In this document: positions 16,587 through 25,782 of the stretch, one piece after another | Layout: each line of letters begins with the position of its first letter | How positions within the stretch are numbered: the stretch's first letter is position 1 | Assembly: GCA_963728285.1 (NCBI GenBank) | Contig: CAVSJR010000004.1 | Span: forward strand, 62,001-126,000 | Source of the DNA: CAVSJR01 sp963728285 | Lineage (GTDB): Bacteria; Actinomycetota; UBA4738; HRBIN12 | Reading direction: 5' to 3' | DNA length: 64,000 bases | The notes under the pieces: model-generated | What the model was told of the DNA's origin: nothing | What the model saw: the letters and a program-made list of their open reading frames with translations, nothing else | The model's database searches: none | Made by a program: the position numbers and the translations under genes

Positions 16587-17153
16587 CTAGTCCTCTCGCA
16601 CCAGCGCTCGCCGCAGCTTGCGCATCGCGGCCAGCGTCCGCGTCTTGACGGTCCCGATCGGGATCCCGAGCTCCTCGGCGATCCACGCCTGCGTGTGGCC
16701 GCCGAAGTATGCCAACTCGAGAACCCGCCGCTGCTCTGCGGGCAGGGTCCGCATGGCCTCGAGGACCTCCTTGCGCCGAATCGCCAGGTAGGAGGCCTCC
16801 ACAACGCCCTCCGCTACATCTTCGTCGTCCGTGGCCTCGAGGTTCGCCGCCCGCTCGTTTCGCCGCCGCATGCGCTCCTCGCGCCGGACCATGTCCACGG
16901 CCCGGTGGTGGACCAGCGAGAGGAAGAACGTGCGCAGCGAGCCGCGGGCCGGATCGTAGGCCTCGGGCGCGCGCCAGAGCGCCATGAAGGCGTCGTGGAC
17001 GACGTCCTGGGCGAGCGTCTCCTGGCCGGTGACGCGGTAGGCGACGCCGTAGGCGGCCGAGGCGTATTCGCGGTAGAGCTCGTCGAACGCCTCCACGTCT
17101 CCCTGCGTGAGCCGCCGGTGAAGCTCGAGATCCGCGCGATCGTGTTCCTGCAC
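16587..17153 (-). CDS. ECF sigma factor (SigK-like)
   Basis: A 188-residue ECF sigma factor. Region 2 covers AFDELYREYASAAYGVAYRV to SLRTFFLSLVHHRAVDMVRREER, and region 4 covers LPAEQRRVLELAYFGGHTQAWIAEELGIPIGTVKTR with its HTH. Start GTG 17153. It is paired with an RskA-like anti-sigma gene and divergent from the glutaredoxin gene with 23 bp between starts, so the two promoters overlap. Confidence 0.9.
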   Translation of the reverse strand: MQEHDRADLELHRRLTQGDVEAFDELYREYASAAYGVAYRVTGQETLAQDVVHDAFMALWRAPEAYDPARGSLRTFFLSLVHHRAVDMVRREERMRRRNERAANLEATDDEDVAEGVVEASYLAIRRKEVLEAMRTLPAEQRRVLELAYFGGHTQAWIAEELGIPIGTVKTRTLAAMRKLRRALVRED

Positions 17154-17163
17154 GCGCTACTTG

Positions 17164-17169
17164 TACCAT
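17164..17169 (+). promoter_or_regulatory. -10 box (TACCAT), leaderless promoter
   Basis: TACCAT ends seven bases before GTG 17177 of the glutaredoxin-like gene. Confidence 0.45.
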
Positions 17170-17176
17170 CCCCGCC

Positions 17177-17416
17177 GTGAGCGCCCGTGTGACGCTGTAT
17201 TCGCGCCCCGGCTGCGGGCTCTGCGACGAGGCGCGCGACGTGGTGCAGGGAGTCCGGGAGCGGGCCGACTTCGATCTCGAGGAGGTCGACATCTCGGGCG
17301 ACGACGCCCTCGAGCTGGAGTACGGCATCCGGATCCCGGTCGTGGCCGTCGACGGCGAGGAGCTCTTCGAGATCTCGGTGGACCCGCGGGCGTTCGAGGC
17401 GGCCGTTCGTCGATAG
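17177..17416 (+). CDS. Glutaredoxin-family protein (DUF836-like)
   Basis: Seventy-nine residues, thioredoxin fold, with the redox motif GCGLC (CxxC-type, residues 13-17) after VTLYSRPG, and the conserved cis-proline strand IRIPVVAVDGEELFEIS. A gene of this type directly upstream of rex is a common actinobacterial arrangement. Likely a cytoplasmic disulfide or iron-sulfur related redox protein. Confidence 0.85.
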   Translation: MSARVTLYSRPGCGLCDEARDVVQGVRERADFDLEEVDISGDDALELEYGIRIPVVAVDGEELFEISVDPRAFEAAVRR

Positions 17417-17431
17417 GGCGCCCGCCGCCCT
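17415..17431 (+). terminator. Hairpin after glutaredoxin gene
   Basis: AGGGCG and CGCCCT form a 6-bp stem with a 5-base loop right at the stop codon. No T-run follows, so this is only a candidate terminator. Confidence 0.3.
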
Positions 17432-17472
17432 GCGCGAGGCGTCCGGGCTGCGGCCTGTCGGACTTTGCGCAT

Positions 17473-17502
17473 TTGAGAATCCGTGCACAATCGCGCTATC
17501 AT
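17473..17502 (+). promoter_or_regulatory. rex promoter with degenerate Rex box
   Basis: TTGAGAATCCGTGCACAA (17473-17490) resembles the Rex operator TTGTGAA-N4-TTCACAA with two departures outside the spacer. Its first six bases also serve as a -35, 18 bp from TATCAT (17497-17502). The -10 ends seven bases before GTG 17510, so the transcript is leaderless. Autoregulation of rex is known in actinobacteria. Confidence 0.55.
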
Positions 17503-17509
17503 CCCGCGC

Positions 17510-18194
17510 GTGAGCCAGCGTTCCATCCCCGAGGCGACGGTTCAGCGGCTCCCGATCTATCTCCGGGCCCTCGTCGACATCGCGGAGACGGGCGCCGCGA
17601 CGGTGTCCTCGGAGACGCTCGCCGAGGCCGCGGGCGTGAACTCGGCCAAGGTCCGCAAGGACCTGTCCCACCTCGGCTCCTACGGCACCCGAGGGGTCGG
17701 CTACGACGTCGCCTACCTGATCCACCAGGTCCGGCGCGAGCTGGGCCTCACCCAGCACTGGCCGATCGTGATCGCCGGCATCGGGAACCTCGGGCCACGC
17801 GCTGGCCAACTACAAGGGCTTCGCGGAGCGCGGGTTCCAGATCATGGCGCTCGTCGATGCCGATCCGGCCAAGGTCGGCGAGGTCGTCGGCGGGGTCCCG
17901 ATCCGCGACATCGCCGAGCTCCCCGAGATCGTGCAGGAGCACGGCATCGCGATCGGGGTGATCTGCACCCCGGCGCCCGCGGTGCAGCAGGTGGCCGACC
18001 TCCTGATCGCGGCCGGGATCCGCTCCATCCTGAACTTCGCCCCGATCGTCATCAGCGTCCCGCCGGGCGTCTCGATCCGCAAGGTCGACCTCGCGATCGA
18101 GCTGCAGATCCTGGCCTTCTACGAGCAGCGCAAGGCGACGCTCGCGGAGGTGAAGCGGCGGGGTCGGGCGGTCGCCGACCTGGCTCGGACCTGA
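17510..18194 (+). CDS. rex: Redox-sensing repressor Rex, one frame break
   Basis: About 227 residues. The N-terminal winged helix carries IPEATVQRLPIYLRAL and VSSETLAEAAGVNSAKVRKDLSHLGSYG, which is the strongly conserved Rex DNA-binding part. The Rossmann domain carries VIAGIGNLG(H)ALANY, VDADPAKVG, ICTPAPAVQQVAD and the C-terminal NFAPIVISVPPG swap helix region. One extra C at about 17799 (GGG-C-CAC) breaks the frame inside the GxGxxG nucleotide loop; with it removed the protein is full length. Rex binds DNA when NADH/NAD+ is low and releases with NADH. Rex boxes occur in front of the respiratory operons in this window. Confidence 0.88.
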
Positions 18195-18229
18195 CTCGCG
18201 GTCGCCGGACGGCCGTGCCGCCCTCGGGC

Positions 18230-18349
18230 CTACTTGGCGACCGTGATCTTCAACAGGATGTAGATCGCGATGACCATGAGCGCGAACAGGATGAACTGGA
18301 ACGCACCCTGATCGAGCAGCGGAACGTCGGTCGTCTGCGCGAGCATCAT
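18230..18349 (-). CDS. 39-residue membrane peptide at end of bc operon
   Basis: A tiny gene: MMLAQTTDVPLL, then one hydrophobic helix (FQFILFALMVIAIYILL) and KITVAK. Two adjacent ATGs (18349, 18346) follow GAGGAGGA. It is the last gene of the minus-strand quinol:cytochrome c reductase operon, 25 bp after the preceding stop, and is probably a small accessory subunit. No family recognised. Confidence 0.6.
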   Translation of the reverse strand: MMLAQTTDVPLLDQGAFQFILFALMVIAIYILLKITVAK

Positions 18350-18374
18350 CACGGTCGGTTCCTCCTCGAGGGCC

Positions 18375-19123
18375 TCACGCCGGTCCGTACCACGGAGGGG
18401 CCTCGCCTCCGGTCAGGATGTCCTTGCGCTTCTTCTCCGCGCGGTCCAGCAGCGGAAGGGTCAGCAGGAACAGGACGATCGACCCCGCGAGAAACATGAT
18501 CGAGTAGCGGGGAACGCTGCCGCTGTCGTGCCTCAGCGAGGACGGTGAGCGAGGGCCCGCCGCCGTTGTAGAAGGCCCGCGCGGCCGCCAGCGAGGTCTT
18601 CTGGTCCGGCGCGGTCGCGAATCGGATGTCCTCGACGCTGAAGTCCGTCGTCGTGAACGCGCTGGGATCGGTCTCCGAGAGGCCGGCCTCCTCGTTGGCG
18701 TGCTCGACGAGGAAGGTCTGGACCGCGCTCGTGACCGACTGCACCGACGCGTCGATGCCGGGCGGTCGGCTCCTTCCACGGCGCGGAGGGATATCGGTCG
18801 ATCACGGGGAATTGCGGCGACGACGCCTCGATGCCGCTCTCGACCGGCACCCAGGCGGGCTCGGATCCGCGCGGACCGAGGTTCGTCTTGGTGCCGAGCC
18901 CCTGCGAGTAGAACCCGAAGAACCAGATCGAGGACAGCACGATCATCCACCCCGAGAAGGCGACGAGCAGGACGAGGAAGCCCATGCGCCGGCCGAACAC
19001 GGCGGAGAGCATGACGTGGACGGACCCGACGAAGATGAGGAAGCTGAGCAGGGTGACGAGGCCGCCCTTCCAGAGGAGGTCGCACGGGACGTGAAAGCCG
19101 AGGCAGGTCTCGACCGGGGTCAC
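18375..19123 (-). CDS. Membrane protein of bc operon, unknown (two frame breaks)
   Basis: About 249 residues after correcting one extra base near 18767 and one near 18533. The N-terminal part has two membrane helices (GGLVTLLSFLIFVGSVHVML; FLVLLVAFSGWMIVLSSIWF) and an FGFYSQGLGTKTNLGPRG loop. A soluble middle has FSVEDIRFATAPDQKTSLAAARAFYNGG, and a C-terminal helix (SIMFLAGSIVLFLLTLPL) is followed by a charged tail. The GTG at 19123 overlaps the stop of the cytochrome c gene (GTGA). I do not recognise it; context says it accompanies the quinol:cytochrome c reductase, perhaps as an assembly or supercomplex factor. Confidence 0.6.
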
Positions 19124-19837
19124 CCCTGCGACCCTCCGGTGGGCGAGGCGGCCGCCGCCGGCGTCGCGGTGGAGGACAGCTCGGGGTTCAGGCACTTGTT
19201 CTGATCGAACGGCACGTTCTTCTTGTTGATCGAGATGATGTAGTTGATGAGGTCGGTGATCTGCTGGTCGTCGAGCGCGCCGGCGAACTTGATGCTCCAC
19301 GAGGGCATGCCGAGATCGATCCGGCCCTCCTCGATGGTCTGCCGGATCTCATCGGGGGTCAGGCGGCTGCAGACGTTCGTGAGGTTCGGCGGATAGCCGT
19401 ACTTCGGGATCGCCGGTCTCGGGATCGGTTCCGTTCGGGATGACGGTGCCGCCGCGAAGCTCGGGCCCGTGGCATCGCACGCATCCGACGCCGAGCTGGT
19501 TCTCCTCGGAGAACAGCTGCACCTCCCTGGAGCCTCGCTCGATCGACGCCGTCAGCAGGTCCTCCTCCTGCTTGAAGTTGTTCGTCGGCTCCTGGAGCCA
19601 CACGATCGGGATCCAGACCACGAAGAACGCGACGAGCACGACGCCCCAGCCCTGCAGCTTCTGCAGGACGGGCGTCTCGAGGTCGGCGTCGGAGGGACCC
19701 GGCCTCATCACCGGGGGGATGTCGGGCCCGGGCTCGGGTCGCCGGCCCCGCAGCACGAGCGAGCCGAGCCCGGCGAGCAGCAGCAGCGAGCCGCCCACGA
19801 TCAGGATCACGATCTGTCCCGAGCTGATCGCCAGCAT
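19120..19837 (-). CDS. Membrane-anchored c-type cytochrome of the bc complex (frame break)
   Basis: About 239 residues. Two N-terminal membrane segments ([20 protein letters not shown] and [19 protein letters not shown]) precede a cytochrome c domain with the haem motif GVGCVRCHG (CxxCH) and the C-terminal methionine-containing segment [21 protein letters not shown]. One extra base near 19412 breaks the frame between them. It would carry electrons from the Rieske protein to the oxidase. ATG 19837 has GAGGGA, 23 bp after the Rieske stop. Confidence 0.78.
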
Positions 19838-19860
19838 GTGTCCCTCGGCCCCCTCGATCC

Positions 19861-20597
19861 CTAGCCCGGCGCCACGCAGAAGCTGCCCTGGGGGGGCTCG
19901 TGGATCGTGTCGGTGCCGCGAGGCGGCCCCTGGATCACGAGCGAGGTGTCGACGGATACCTGTCCGGAGGTCGATCTCGATCTTGAACCGATCCATCCCG
20001 CGCGGCGCCGGTCCGAGCTGATACTCGCCGGCCTCGTTGTACTTCGAGCCGTGGCACGGGCACTCGAACCACTGCGAGGACTGGCAGAACGGCACGCGGC
20101 ACCCGAGGTGCACGCATCGCTGATACAGCGGCATCAGGCCCTCGGCGGCGACGCCGAGCGCTTCGTAGTCGTTGGCCGCGTCGGTCGGCTTGCCGTTGTA
20201 GGGGACGAGGTAGAAGCGCCCGATGCCGACGTAGAACGGCTGCTTGGTCGACTGGATCTGCGACTTGATGTCCGCGATGTCCCCGGCGACGACCTTCGAT
20301 CCGAACCCACCCTTGAGGCTCGGCCAGAGGAACGCGATCGTCCCGGCGCCGAACTGCACGCCGAACAGCAGTGAGCGAGACGATCAGCGAGCCGCGGAAG
20401 AAGTCGCGGCGCGTGAGCGGCTTCGACGCCCGGGACTCGGCGACGGGCAGCCCGCTCGCGGCGGCCTGTTGCGCCCGCTGCTCATCGCGCCGGCTTCGCA
20501 TGAACGACAGGCCGAACAGGATCGCGAACAGGTCGACGATCAGCACGATGACGATGACGGCGATGGTGCTGGCGGCGACGGCGAGGGAGGGGCTCAT
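19861..20597 (-). CDS. qcrA: Rieske iron-sulfur protein (two frame breaks)
   Basis: About 245 residues. An N-terminal helix ([23 protein letters not shown]), a twin-arginine-like TRRDFFRGS segment and a second hydrophobic stretch lead to the [2Fe-2S] domain with CVHLGC and CPCHGS (2 Cys + 2 His), then [10 protein letters not shown]. The end reads [16 protein letters not shown]. One extra base near 20370 and one near 19964 interrupt the frame. The start overlaps the upstream cytochrome b C-terminal gene by 4 bp (ATGA). It oxidises menaquinol together with the split cytochrome b. Confidence 0.88.
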
Positions 20598-21452
20598 AGC
20601 TCGAAGAACACGCCTTGCGCCCAGGGCCAGATCCAGTTGTAGCCGGGCCCGCGGAAGAACGAGCCGATGATCGTCAGCGTGGCGCCGAACATGAACATCA
20701 TCGTGAACAGCGTGATGGCGAGCTTGCGGTCGCCGGGCTTCGTGCTGGGATTGCGGTCGAGGTAGGGAACGGCCGCCAGCGCGACGAGCAGGAACGTCGG
20801 GATGCTGATGCCGGCGACGAGCGGGTGGAAGTAGCGCAGCAGCTCCTGCAGCCCGAGGAAGTACCACGGCGCCTTGGAGGGGTTGGGGGTCAGGTTCGGG
20901 TTCGCGAGCTCACGCAGCGGCGCGTTCACGAAGGTCGAGAAGATGATCAGCGCCGGCGAAGACGATCATCATCGCGACGAATTCCTCGATGAGCAGATGC
21001 GGCCAGACGTTGATTCGGTCGCCCTGCTCGCGCTCCACCCGCTGGATGCCCTCGGGCGGGACGAGCGCGAGGAGCCGGTGCTTGTCGGCGGCGCCCTTCT
21101 TGGGCGTGGGGACGTTGCCGGTCGGCGCGGGCGCGGTCCTCGCGGGGGCGGTCGCGACGCCTCCGGGTGCGGCCGCGGGCGCGGCCCCGGCCGGCGCGGC
21201 CGCCGCCGGTGCGGCGCCGGGGGCCGCTGCTGCTGCTGCCGCCGGCCCGCCGCCGTCCCCGCCGGCCGCCGCACCCGCGGCGGCGGGCTTGGGCGCCGGC
21301 GTGGGCTCGCCGTGCTGGGCGCGATAGGCGCGGACCGCGGCGGAGCGCGCGCGGCCCTCCGCCACGCGACGGTCGGTGCCCTTGGCCAGCTCCGCCTCGA
21401 GGGTCGAGTCGAAGACCCCCTGGTCGAGCGGCGTATCTTCGCGTCCTGGCAT
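20594..21452 (-). CDS. Cytochrome b C-terminal half (subunit IV-like), one frame break
   Basis: About 285 residues. The C-terminal 140 match the subunit IV/C-terminal domain of cytochrome b: LLIEEFVAMMIVFA, NPNLTPNPSKAPWYFLGLQELL (including the PEWY-like PWYFLGLQE loop region), HPLVAGISIPTFLLVALA and a last helix. The N-terminal half is unusual, with roughly 70 residues of almost pure Ala/Pro/Gly (about residues 50-115) between a charged start and the membrane part. One extra base near 20957 breaks the frame. It pairs with the separate b6-like gene immediately upstream. Confidence 0.8.
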
Positions 21453-21462
21453 CGTCTGCCCC

Positions 21463-22221
21463 CTACAGCGGTCCGGAGATCCCGCCGTCCTTGCGGATTC
21501 GCCAGAAGTGGACGGAGAGGAAGATCACGAGCACGAACGGCAATGCGAGCACGTGCAGCACGTACCAGCGCAACAGGGTCTCGGGGCCGACGACGGCCCC
21601 GCCGAGGAGCAGGAAGTTCGCCTGCTTCGCGATCAACGGCGAGTAGCCGGCGAGGCTCGTGCCGACCGTGACCGCCCAGATCGCCAGCTGGTCCCACGGA
21701 AGCAGGTAGCCGGTGAACGACAGGCCGAGCGTGAGGAAGAGCAGGATCACCCCGACGACCCAGTTGAACTCGCGGGGAGGCTTGTAGGCGCCGGTGTAGA
21801 ACACGCGCGCCATGTGGAGGGTCACCGAGAAGACCATCAGGTGGGCGCCCCACCGATGCAGGTTGCGGACGAGGTCGCCGAAGAAGACCGTGGTCCGGAT
21901 GTTCTGCATGTCGGTGTACGCCTGCGCGGCGCTGATCGTGGCCGACGGCCGATAGAAGAACATGAGGAAGATGCCGGTGATCGTGAGCAGGACGAAGAGG
22001 AAGAAGGAGAGCCCTCCCAGGCAGAAGGTGTAGGTCAGCTTCAGCCCGTGGCGCTTCATCTTCACGGGATGCAGGTGGTACAGGACGTTGTTCATGGTGG
22101 CGAGGGCGCGGTCCCTCGAGGTGTCCTTGTAGCCCTTCCGGAAGACCGAACCGGGCCGGAAGATCGACTTCCAGACCTCGGTGTCGCGCAGGTCCAACGG
22201 TTTCGGTGGCTTCAGCTTCAC
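21463..22221 (-). CDS. qcrB: Cytochrome b6-like N-terminal half of cytochrome b
   Basis: A 252-residue four-helix cytochrome b. Haem ligands are visible as [17 protein letters not shown] (histidines 14 apart) in helix II and [18 protein letters not shown] in helix IV, along with the [15 protein letters not shown] segment. The product ends soon after helix IV, and the C-terminal half is encoded separately downstream, as in b6f/Gram-positive bc complexes and unlike the single long qcrB of typical actinobacteria. GTG 22221 is preceded by a purine-rich leader. Confidence 0.87.
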   Translation of the reverse strand: MKLKPPKPLDLRDTEVWKSIFRPGSVFRKGYKDTSRDRALATMNNVLYHLHPVKMKRHGLKLTYTFCLGGLSFFLFVLLTITGIFLMFFYRPSATISAAQAYTDMQNIRTTVFFGDLVRNLHRWGAHLMVFSVTLHMARVFYTGAYKPPREFNWVVGVILLFLTLGLSFTGYLLPWDQLAIWAVTVGTSLAGYSPLIAKQANFLLLGGAVVGPETLLRWYVLHVLALPFVLVIFLSVHFWRIRKDGGISGPL

Positions 22222-22273
22222 CCGGCTTCCCCTGCTTCCCTCTCCTCGGCTGCCGCGGAGGATCCCGTCCCGG

Positions 22274-22663
22274 TCACGCCTTCTGCGATGTCGGCACCGA
22301 CGCCATCTGCCGCTGTCCGCCGCGCTCCTCCGGCAGCCGCGCATAGTACAGCGTGTCGGTCGGACAGCGGTCCACGCACACCGAGCAGCGCGTACACGCG
22401 TTGTCGTCGACCACGAAGATCGCGGTGGCGACCTCGACCTCCGCCTCGACGGAATCGTCTCCGGCCCCTTCGACGATTCCGGGGGACATCATGTAGATGC
22501 AGTTCCAGGGACACACGTCCTCGCAGGCGCGGCACAGGATGCAGTTGTCGGGGTCGAGCATCAGATGCTTGGGCGACTTCACGCCCTGCTTCAGCCACTC
22601 GGGGTCGACCGCCTCGACCACGTAGTCGGTGTGGATGTCGACTTCCGTCTTGTTGAATGGCAT
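22274..22663 (-). CDS. Dicluster 4Fe-4S ferredoxin-like protein in the bc operon
   Basis: About 129 residues with two [4Fe-4S] motifs: [13 protein letters not shown] near residues 48-60 and [13 protein letters not shown] near 90-103, separated by an acidic linker ([15 protein letters not shown]). No membrane helix. The start is uncertain: ATG 22663 is used here, and GTG 22681 is possible. A ferredoxin between a small membrane protein and cytochrome b is not a usual component of bc complexes and could feed electrons into, or take them from, the quinone pool via this complex. The function is inference. Confidence 0.75.
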   Translation of the reverse strand: MPFNKTEVDIHTDYVVEAVDPEWLKQGVKSPKHLMLDPDNCILCRACEDVCPWNCIYMMSPGIVEGAGDDSVEAEVEVATAIFVVDDNACTRCSVCVDRCPTDTLYYARLPEERGGQRQMASVPTSQKA

Positions 22664-22706
22664 CAGGTTCCAGCCTCGCACGCTCGAGCGTCGGCCGGCC
22701 GCCCGC

Positions 22707-23087
22707 TCATCGGTAGCCGCCGGCCGGACGGGCGTCGGTGGTGCCCCGCAGCTTGCGCCGCCAGTTCTGCATGATGGCCGCGACGACCAGCACCGTGATC
22801 AACGGGCCGGTGGTGAGCCCCATGGCGATCGCGTCGCGAACGAGGGTCTGCCAGTCCCCGCCGCCGGACGGCCCGCCCCACAGCAGCTTCTGCTCGGCGA
22901 AGTACATCCAGAACGACGGGATGATCACCATGGAGACGAGGATGAAGTAGAGCATCCCGATGGAGAAGACGACCGCCTTGGTCCACGTCCACTCGAAGTC
23001 CCTGACCGTCGGCTCGAGCCGAGCCCGCACGTGGGCCACCCGGGCGCCGATCTTGGCGCGGCGTGACGTCGGCTGCGGGTCACTCAT
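22707..23087 (-). CDS. Small membrane protein, first gene of bc operon
   Basis: A 126-residue protein with a basic N-terminus, an FEWTWTKAVVFSIGMLYFILVSMVIIPSFWMYF double-length hydrophobic region and a second segment (MGLTTGPLITVLVVAAIMQ) ending in RRKLRGTT. No family recognised. It heads the minus-strand bc operon, so it may anchor the downstream ferredoxin or be an extra subunit. Confidence 0.68.
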   Translation of the reverse strand: MSDPQPTSRRAKIGARVAHVRARLEPTVRDFEWTWTKAVVFSIGMLYFILVSMVIIPSFWMYFAEQKLLWGGPSGGGDWQTLVRDAIAMGLTTGPLITVLVVAAIMQNWRRKLRGTTDARPAGGYR

Positions 23088-23118
23088 GCGGGTGCACCAT
23101 ATGGCCTCGGGCCGGCCG

Positions 23119-23124
23119 ATTATA
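23119..23124 (-). promoter_or_regulatory. -10 box (TATAAT) of the bc operon
   Basis: A perfect TATAAT on the minus strand gives a leader of about 25 bases to ATG 23087. A second, weaker box (TATGGT, 23096-23101) lies eight bases from the ATG and would make a leaderless transcript. Confidence 0.5.
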
Positions 23125-23180
23125 GCTTCGCCGGCTGCGCCGGGCGCCGGCGGAGCGGCCGCCGCTCGCCCTCGGAGAGA

Positions 23181-23198
23181 TTGTGAAACGCTTCACAA
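23181..23198. promoter_or_regulatory. Rex operator between bc operon and ccdA
   Basis: TTGTGAAACGCTTCACAA is a perfect match to the Rex consensus TTGTGAA-N4-TTCACAA. It lies in the 196-bp divergent gap between the bc operon (minus) and the cytochrome c maturation genes (plus), and could act on either or both. Confidence 0.8.
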
Positions 23199-23283
23199 AC
23201 ACTGAATCACACTATGCGGCAAACCCCCAGTTCGCGGCAACCCAGTTGGCCGGTACCGGCGACGGGCCGATCGCCGCGCCGGC

Positions 23284-24068
23284 ATGGGACGATCGGGCAC
23301 CAGGATGCACCCGAGCCCGATGATCGCCGACATCGTCCAGACCGGCCTGACCTCGTGGTGGGCGTTCGCGCTCGCGTTCGCGGCCGGCGTGGTCTCGTTC
23401 GCCTCCCCCTGCGTCTTTCCGCTCGTGCCCGGCTACCTCTCCTTCGTCACCGGGGAGCGGGCGGAGGGCGACCGCGGGATCGGATCCATGCTCCTGTTCG
23501 TGGGGGGCTTCACGGTGGTGTTCGTCGCCGTGTTCGGCTTCACCGACGTGTTCCTCCAGGTCGTCCGCGGCACCGCGGGCAGGATCGTGACCGGGACCGT
23601 GATCGCGCTGTTCGGGACGCTGCTGCTGCTGTATGCCTTCGAGCGCGGACCGATCGGGCTCTACGCCGAGCGCCGGCCGTTCCTGGGCAGGGTGGCCGGC
23701 GGGGTCGGCGCGGGGCCGGCATGGGCCTTCCCCCTCGGCATGGCCTTCGCGGCCGGCTGGACCCCCTGCATCGGGCCGGTCCTCGCGGCGATCACGGCGC
23801 TCGCGGCCGGCCAGGGGAGCGCCGCTGCGGGGGGCCTTCCTGCTGGTCATGTACTCGCTCGGGCTCGGGCTCCCGTTCGTGCTCGTCGGACTGGGCGTGA
23901 AGCGATTCATGGGCGCGTTCGACTTCATCCAGCGCAACTACCGGTGGATCGCGGGCGCCTCCGGCGCGCTGATGGTCGCGATCGGCGTCCTGGTCGCGAC
24001 GGGGCTGTGGGCTCGCCTGCTCGCGCCGCTGCTGCCGGTCATCAACGCGGTATCAGCCGCCGATCTAG
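23284..24068 (+). CDS. ccdA: CcdA cytochrome c biogenesis protein (two frame breaks)
   Basis: About 260 residues, six-helix thiol-disulfide transporter that passes electrons across the membrane for apocytochrome c reduction. Both catalytic cysteines are visible in their signatures: FASPCVFPLVPGYLSF and GWTPCIGPVLAAI. An extra base near 23826 and another near 24053 break the frame; with the second removed the protein ends NAYQPPI at the TAG 24066-24068. The start is uncertain among ATG 23284, 23305 and 23320. ResB and CcsB follow, completing a System II maturation set. Confidence 0.82.
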
Positions 24069-24081
24069 CGCGGCCGTCACC

Positions 24082-24087
24082 TAGAAT
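24082..24087 (+). promoter_or_regulatory. -10 box (TAGAAT) before resB
   Basis: TAGAAT lies between the ccdA stop and ATG 24099, eleven bases upstream of the start; a separate promoter for resB-ccsB is possible. Confidence 0.4.
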
Positions 24088-24098
24088 CGGGGGACCGA

Positions 24099-25782
24099 AT
24101 GTCGTCTGCCGCCGCGCCCCTGACGCTTCGCCGCTCGCTCGCGCTCGTGTGGCGCAGCCTGCGCTCGATGCGGACCGCGCTGATCCTCCTCCTCCTGCTG
24201 GCGCTCGCGGCGATCGCCGGCTCCCTCGTTCCCCAATCGTCGAACTCGCCGCTGCGGGTCGCGTCGATCTTCCGGGACCACCCGCTTCGCGCTCGGATCT
24301 ACGACTCCCTCGGCCTGTTCGACGTCTACGGGTCCTGGTGGTTCACGCTGATCTACACGCTGCTGCTCGTCTCCCTCGGGGCATGCCTGGTCCCCCGGAC
24401 GCGCGCCATGATCCGAAACCTCCGCGCGAGGCCGCAGCCCACGCGAGAGCTGAACGCGCTTCGCCACTACGCCGAGGTCCCCGTCGCCGCCGACGCCGAC
24501 GGGGCCGTGCGGGCCTCCAGGCGGGTGCTTCGCCGCAGCCTCTTCCGGGTGAGCCCGGCGAGCCCGTCCCGCTCCGTGGCCGCCGACAAGGGGCTGGCGC
24601 GCGAGGGCGGAAGCCTGCTGTTTCACTGGTCGTTCTTCCTGATCCTCCTCGGGGTCATCTTCGGCAAGGGAACCGGGTTCACCGGGTACGCGGTGATCAG
24701 CGAGGGCCAGTGCTGGGTCGAGGCCGCGGCCAACTACGACGGCAACCTCCGAACGGGCCGGTTCTTCGGCGGCGACCACACCGGCGCCCGCATCTGCGTT
24801 CAAGACTTCGAGGATCGCTTCCGCCAGAGCGGCCAGCCGATGGACTTCGTGACGACCGCGACGCTCCAAAGCGGCGACGGCGGTCCCGCCCGCGCCGTGG
24901 ACATCCGCGTCAACGAGCCGGCCGCCGTCGACGGGGTGCGCTACTACCAGTTCGCGTTCGGCTGGTCGCCGGTGATCGAGGTACGCCGAGCCGGGGAGCT
25001 CATCGCCTCCGGGCCCGTGCAGTTCGAGCGCGATCCGGTGCCGCCCGGGCTCGGTGAGCTGCAGGTGCCGTGGCATGGGGTGCTCCGGCTGCCGACCACC
25101 GATCCGCAGGTCGGCATCGAGTTCCAGCTGTGGCCCGACAGCCGAGCGTTCTTCGCCGTCGCGCAGACGGGATCGGTCCCGCTCATGAACAGGGTCTTCC
25201 GGCCGGTCCTGCGGTACCGGGCGTTCGAGGGCGACCTCGCGTCCGAGCTGCGACCCGCGTTCGCCTCGCTCGACACCCGCGGCCTTCGTGGAGTTCCGCA
25301 GCGGCATCATCGGCGCCGGGCAGACGGTCAGCCTGGCCACCGGGAAGGTCCTCGGATCGCCGGGCAAGGCCGGAGACGCAGCCGCCGAGGGCGGCGCCGC
25401 CGGAGCCGGAGGCGATCTCACGGTGACGTTCGCCGACCTGAAGCAGTACTCGGTCCTGCAGGTCAGCCGGGATCGAGGGCTGTGGATTATGCTGGCCGCC
25501 GCGATCTTCATCCTCCTCGGCCTCGTCCCCGCGCTCTACACCTCCCGGAGGAAGGTCTGGGTGCGGGCGGAGCCCGCCGGCGAGGGGAGCGTGCTCAAGG
25601 TCGGCGGCTACGCCCTCCAGCGCACGAGCCAGTTCGAGGAGGAGTTCACCCGCCTGGTGGATCGGCTCGCCCGCGCCGCGGGACGACCGCCGGACCGGGA
25701 CGCGCCATCCGGCTCGGAGGGCGAGCGCGCATCCGAGAAGCCGGAGAAGCCCGAGCGAGGAGAGGTGGTGAGGTCCCGATGA
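24099..25782 (+). CDS. resB: ResB/Ccs1 cytochrome c biogenesis protein, one frame break
   Basis: About 560 residues. N-terminal helices (TALILLLLLALAAIAGSLVPQ, WWFTLIYTLLLVSLGACLVPR) carry the family motif SLVPQ, a third helix contains GGSLLFHWSFFLILLGVIFGKG with the conserved histidine, and a large extracytoplasmic domain is followed by a last helix (LWIMLAAAIFILLGLVPALYTS) and a charged tail. An extra base near 25283 breaks the frame in the external domain. With CcsB it forms the haem delivery and attachment synthase for c-type cytochromes. The stop overlaps ccsB (ATGA). Confidence 0.85.

Noticed and set aside
17510..18194. rex as a pseudogene
   Set aside because: Only one extra base separates two fully conserved halves, and intact Rex boxes are present upstream of other operons.
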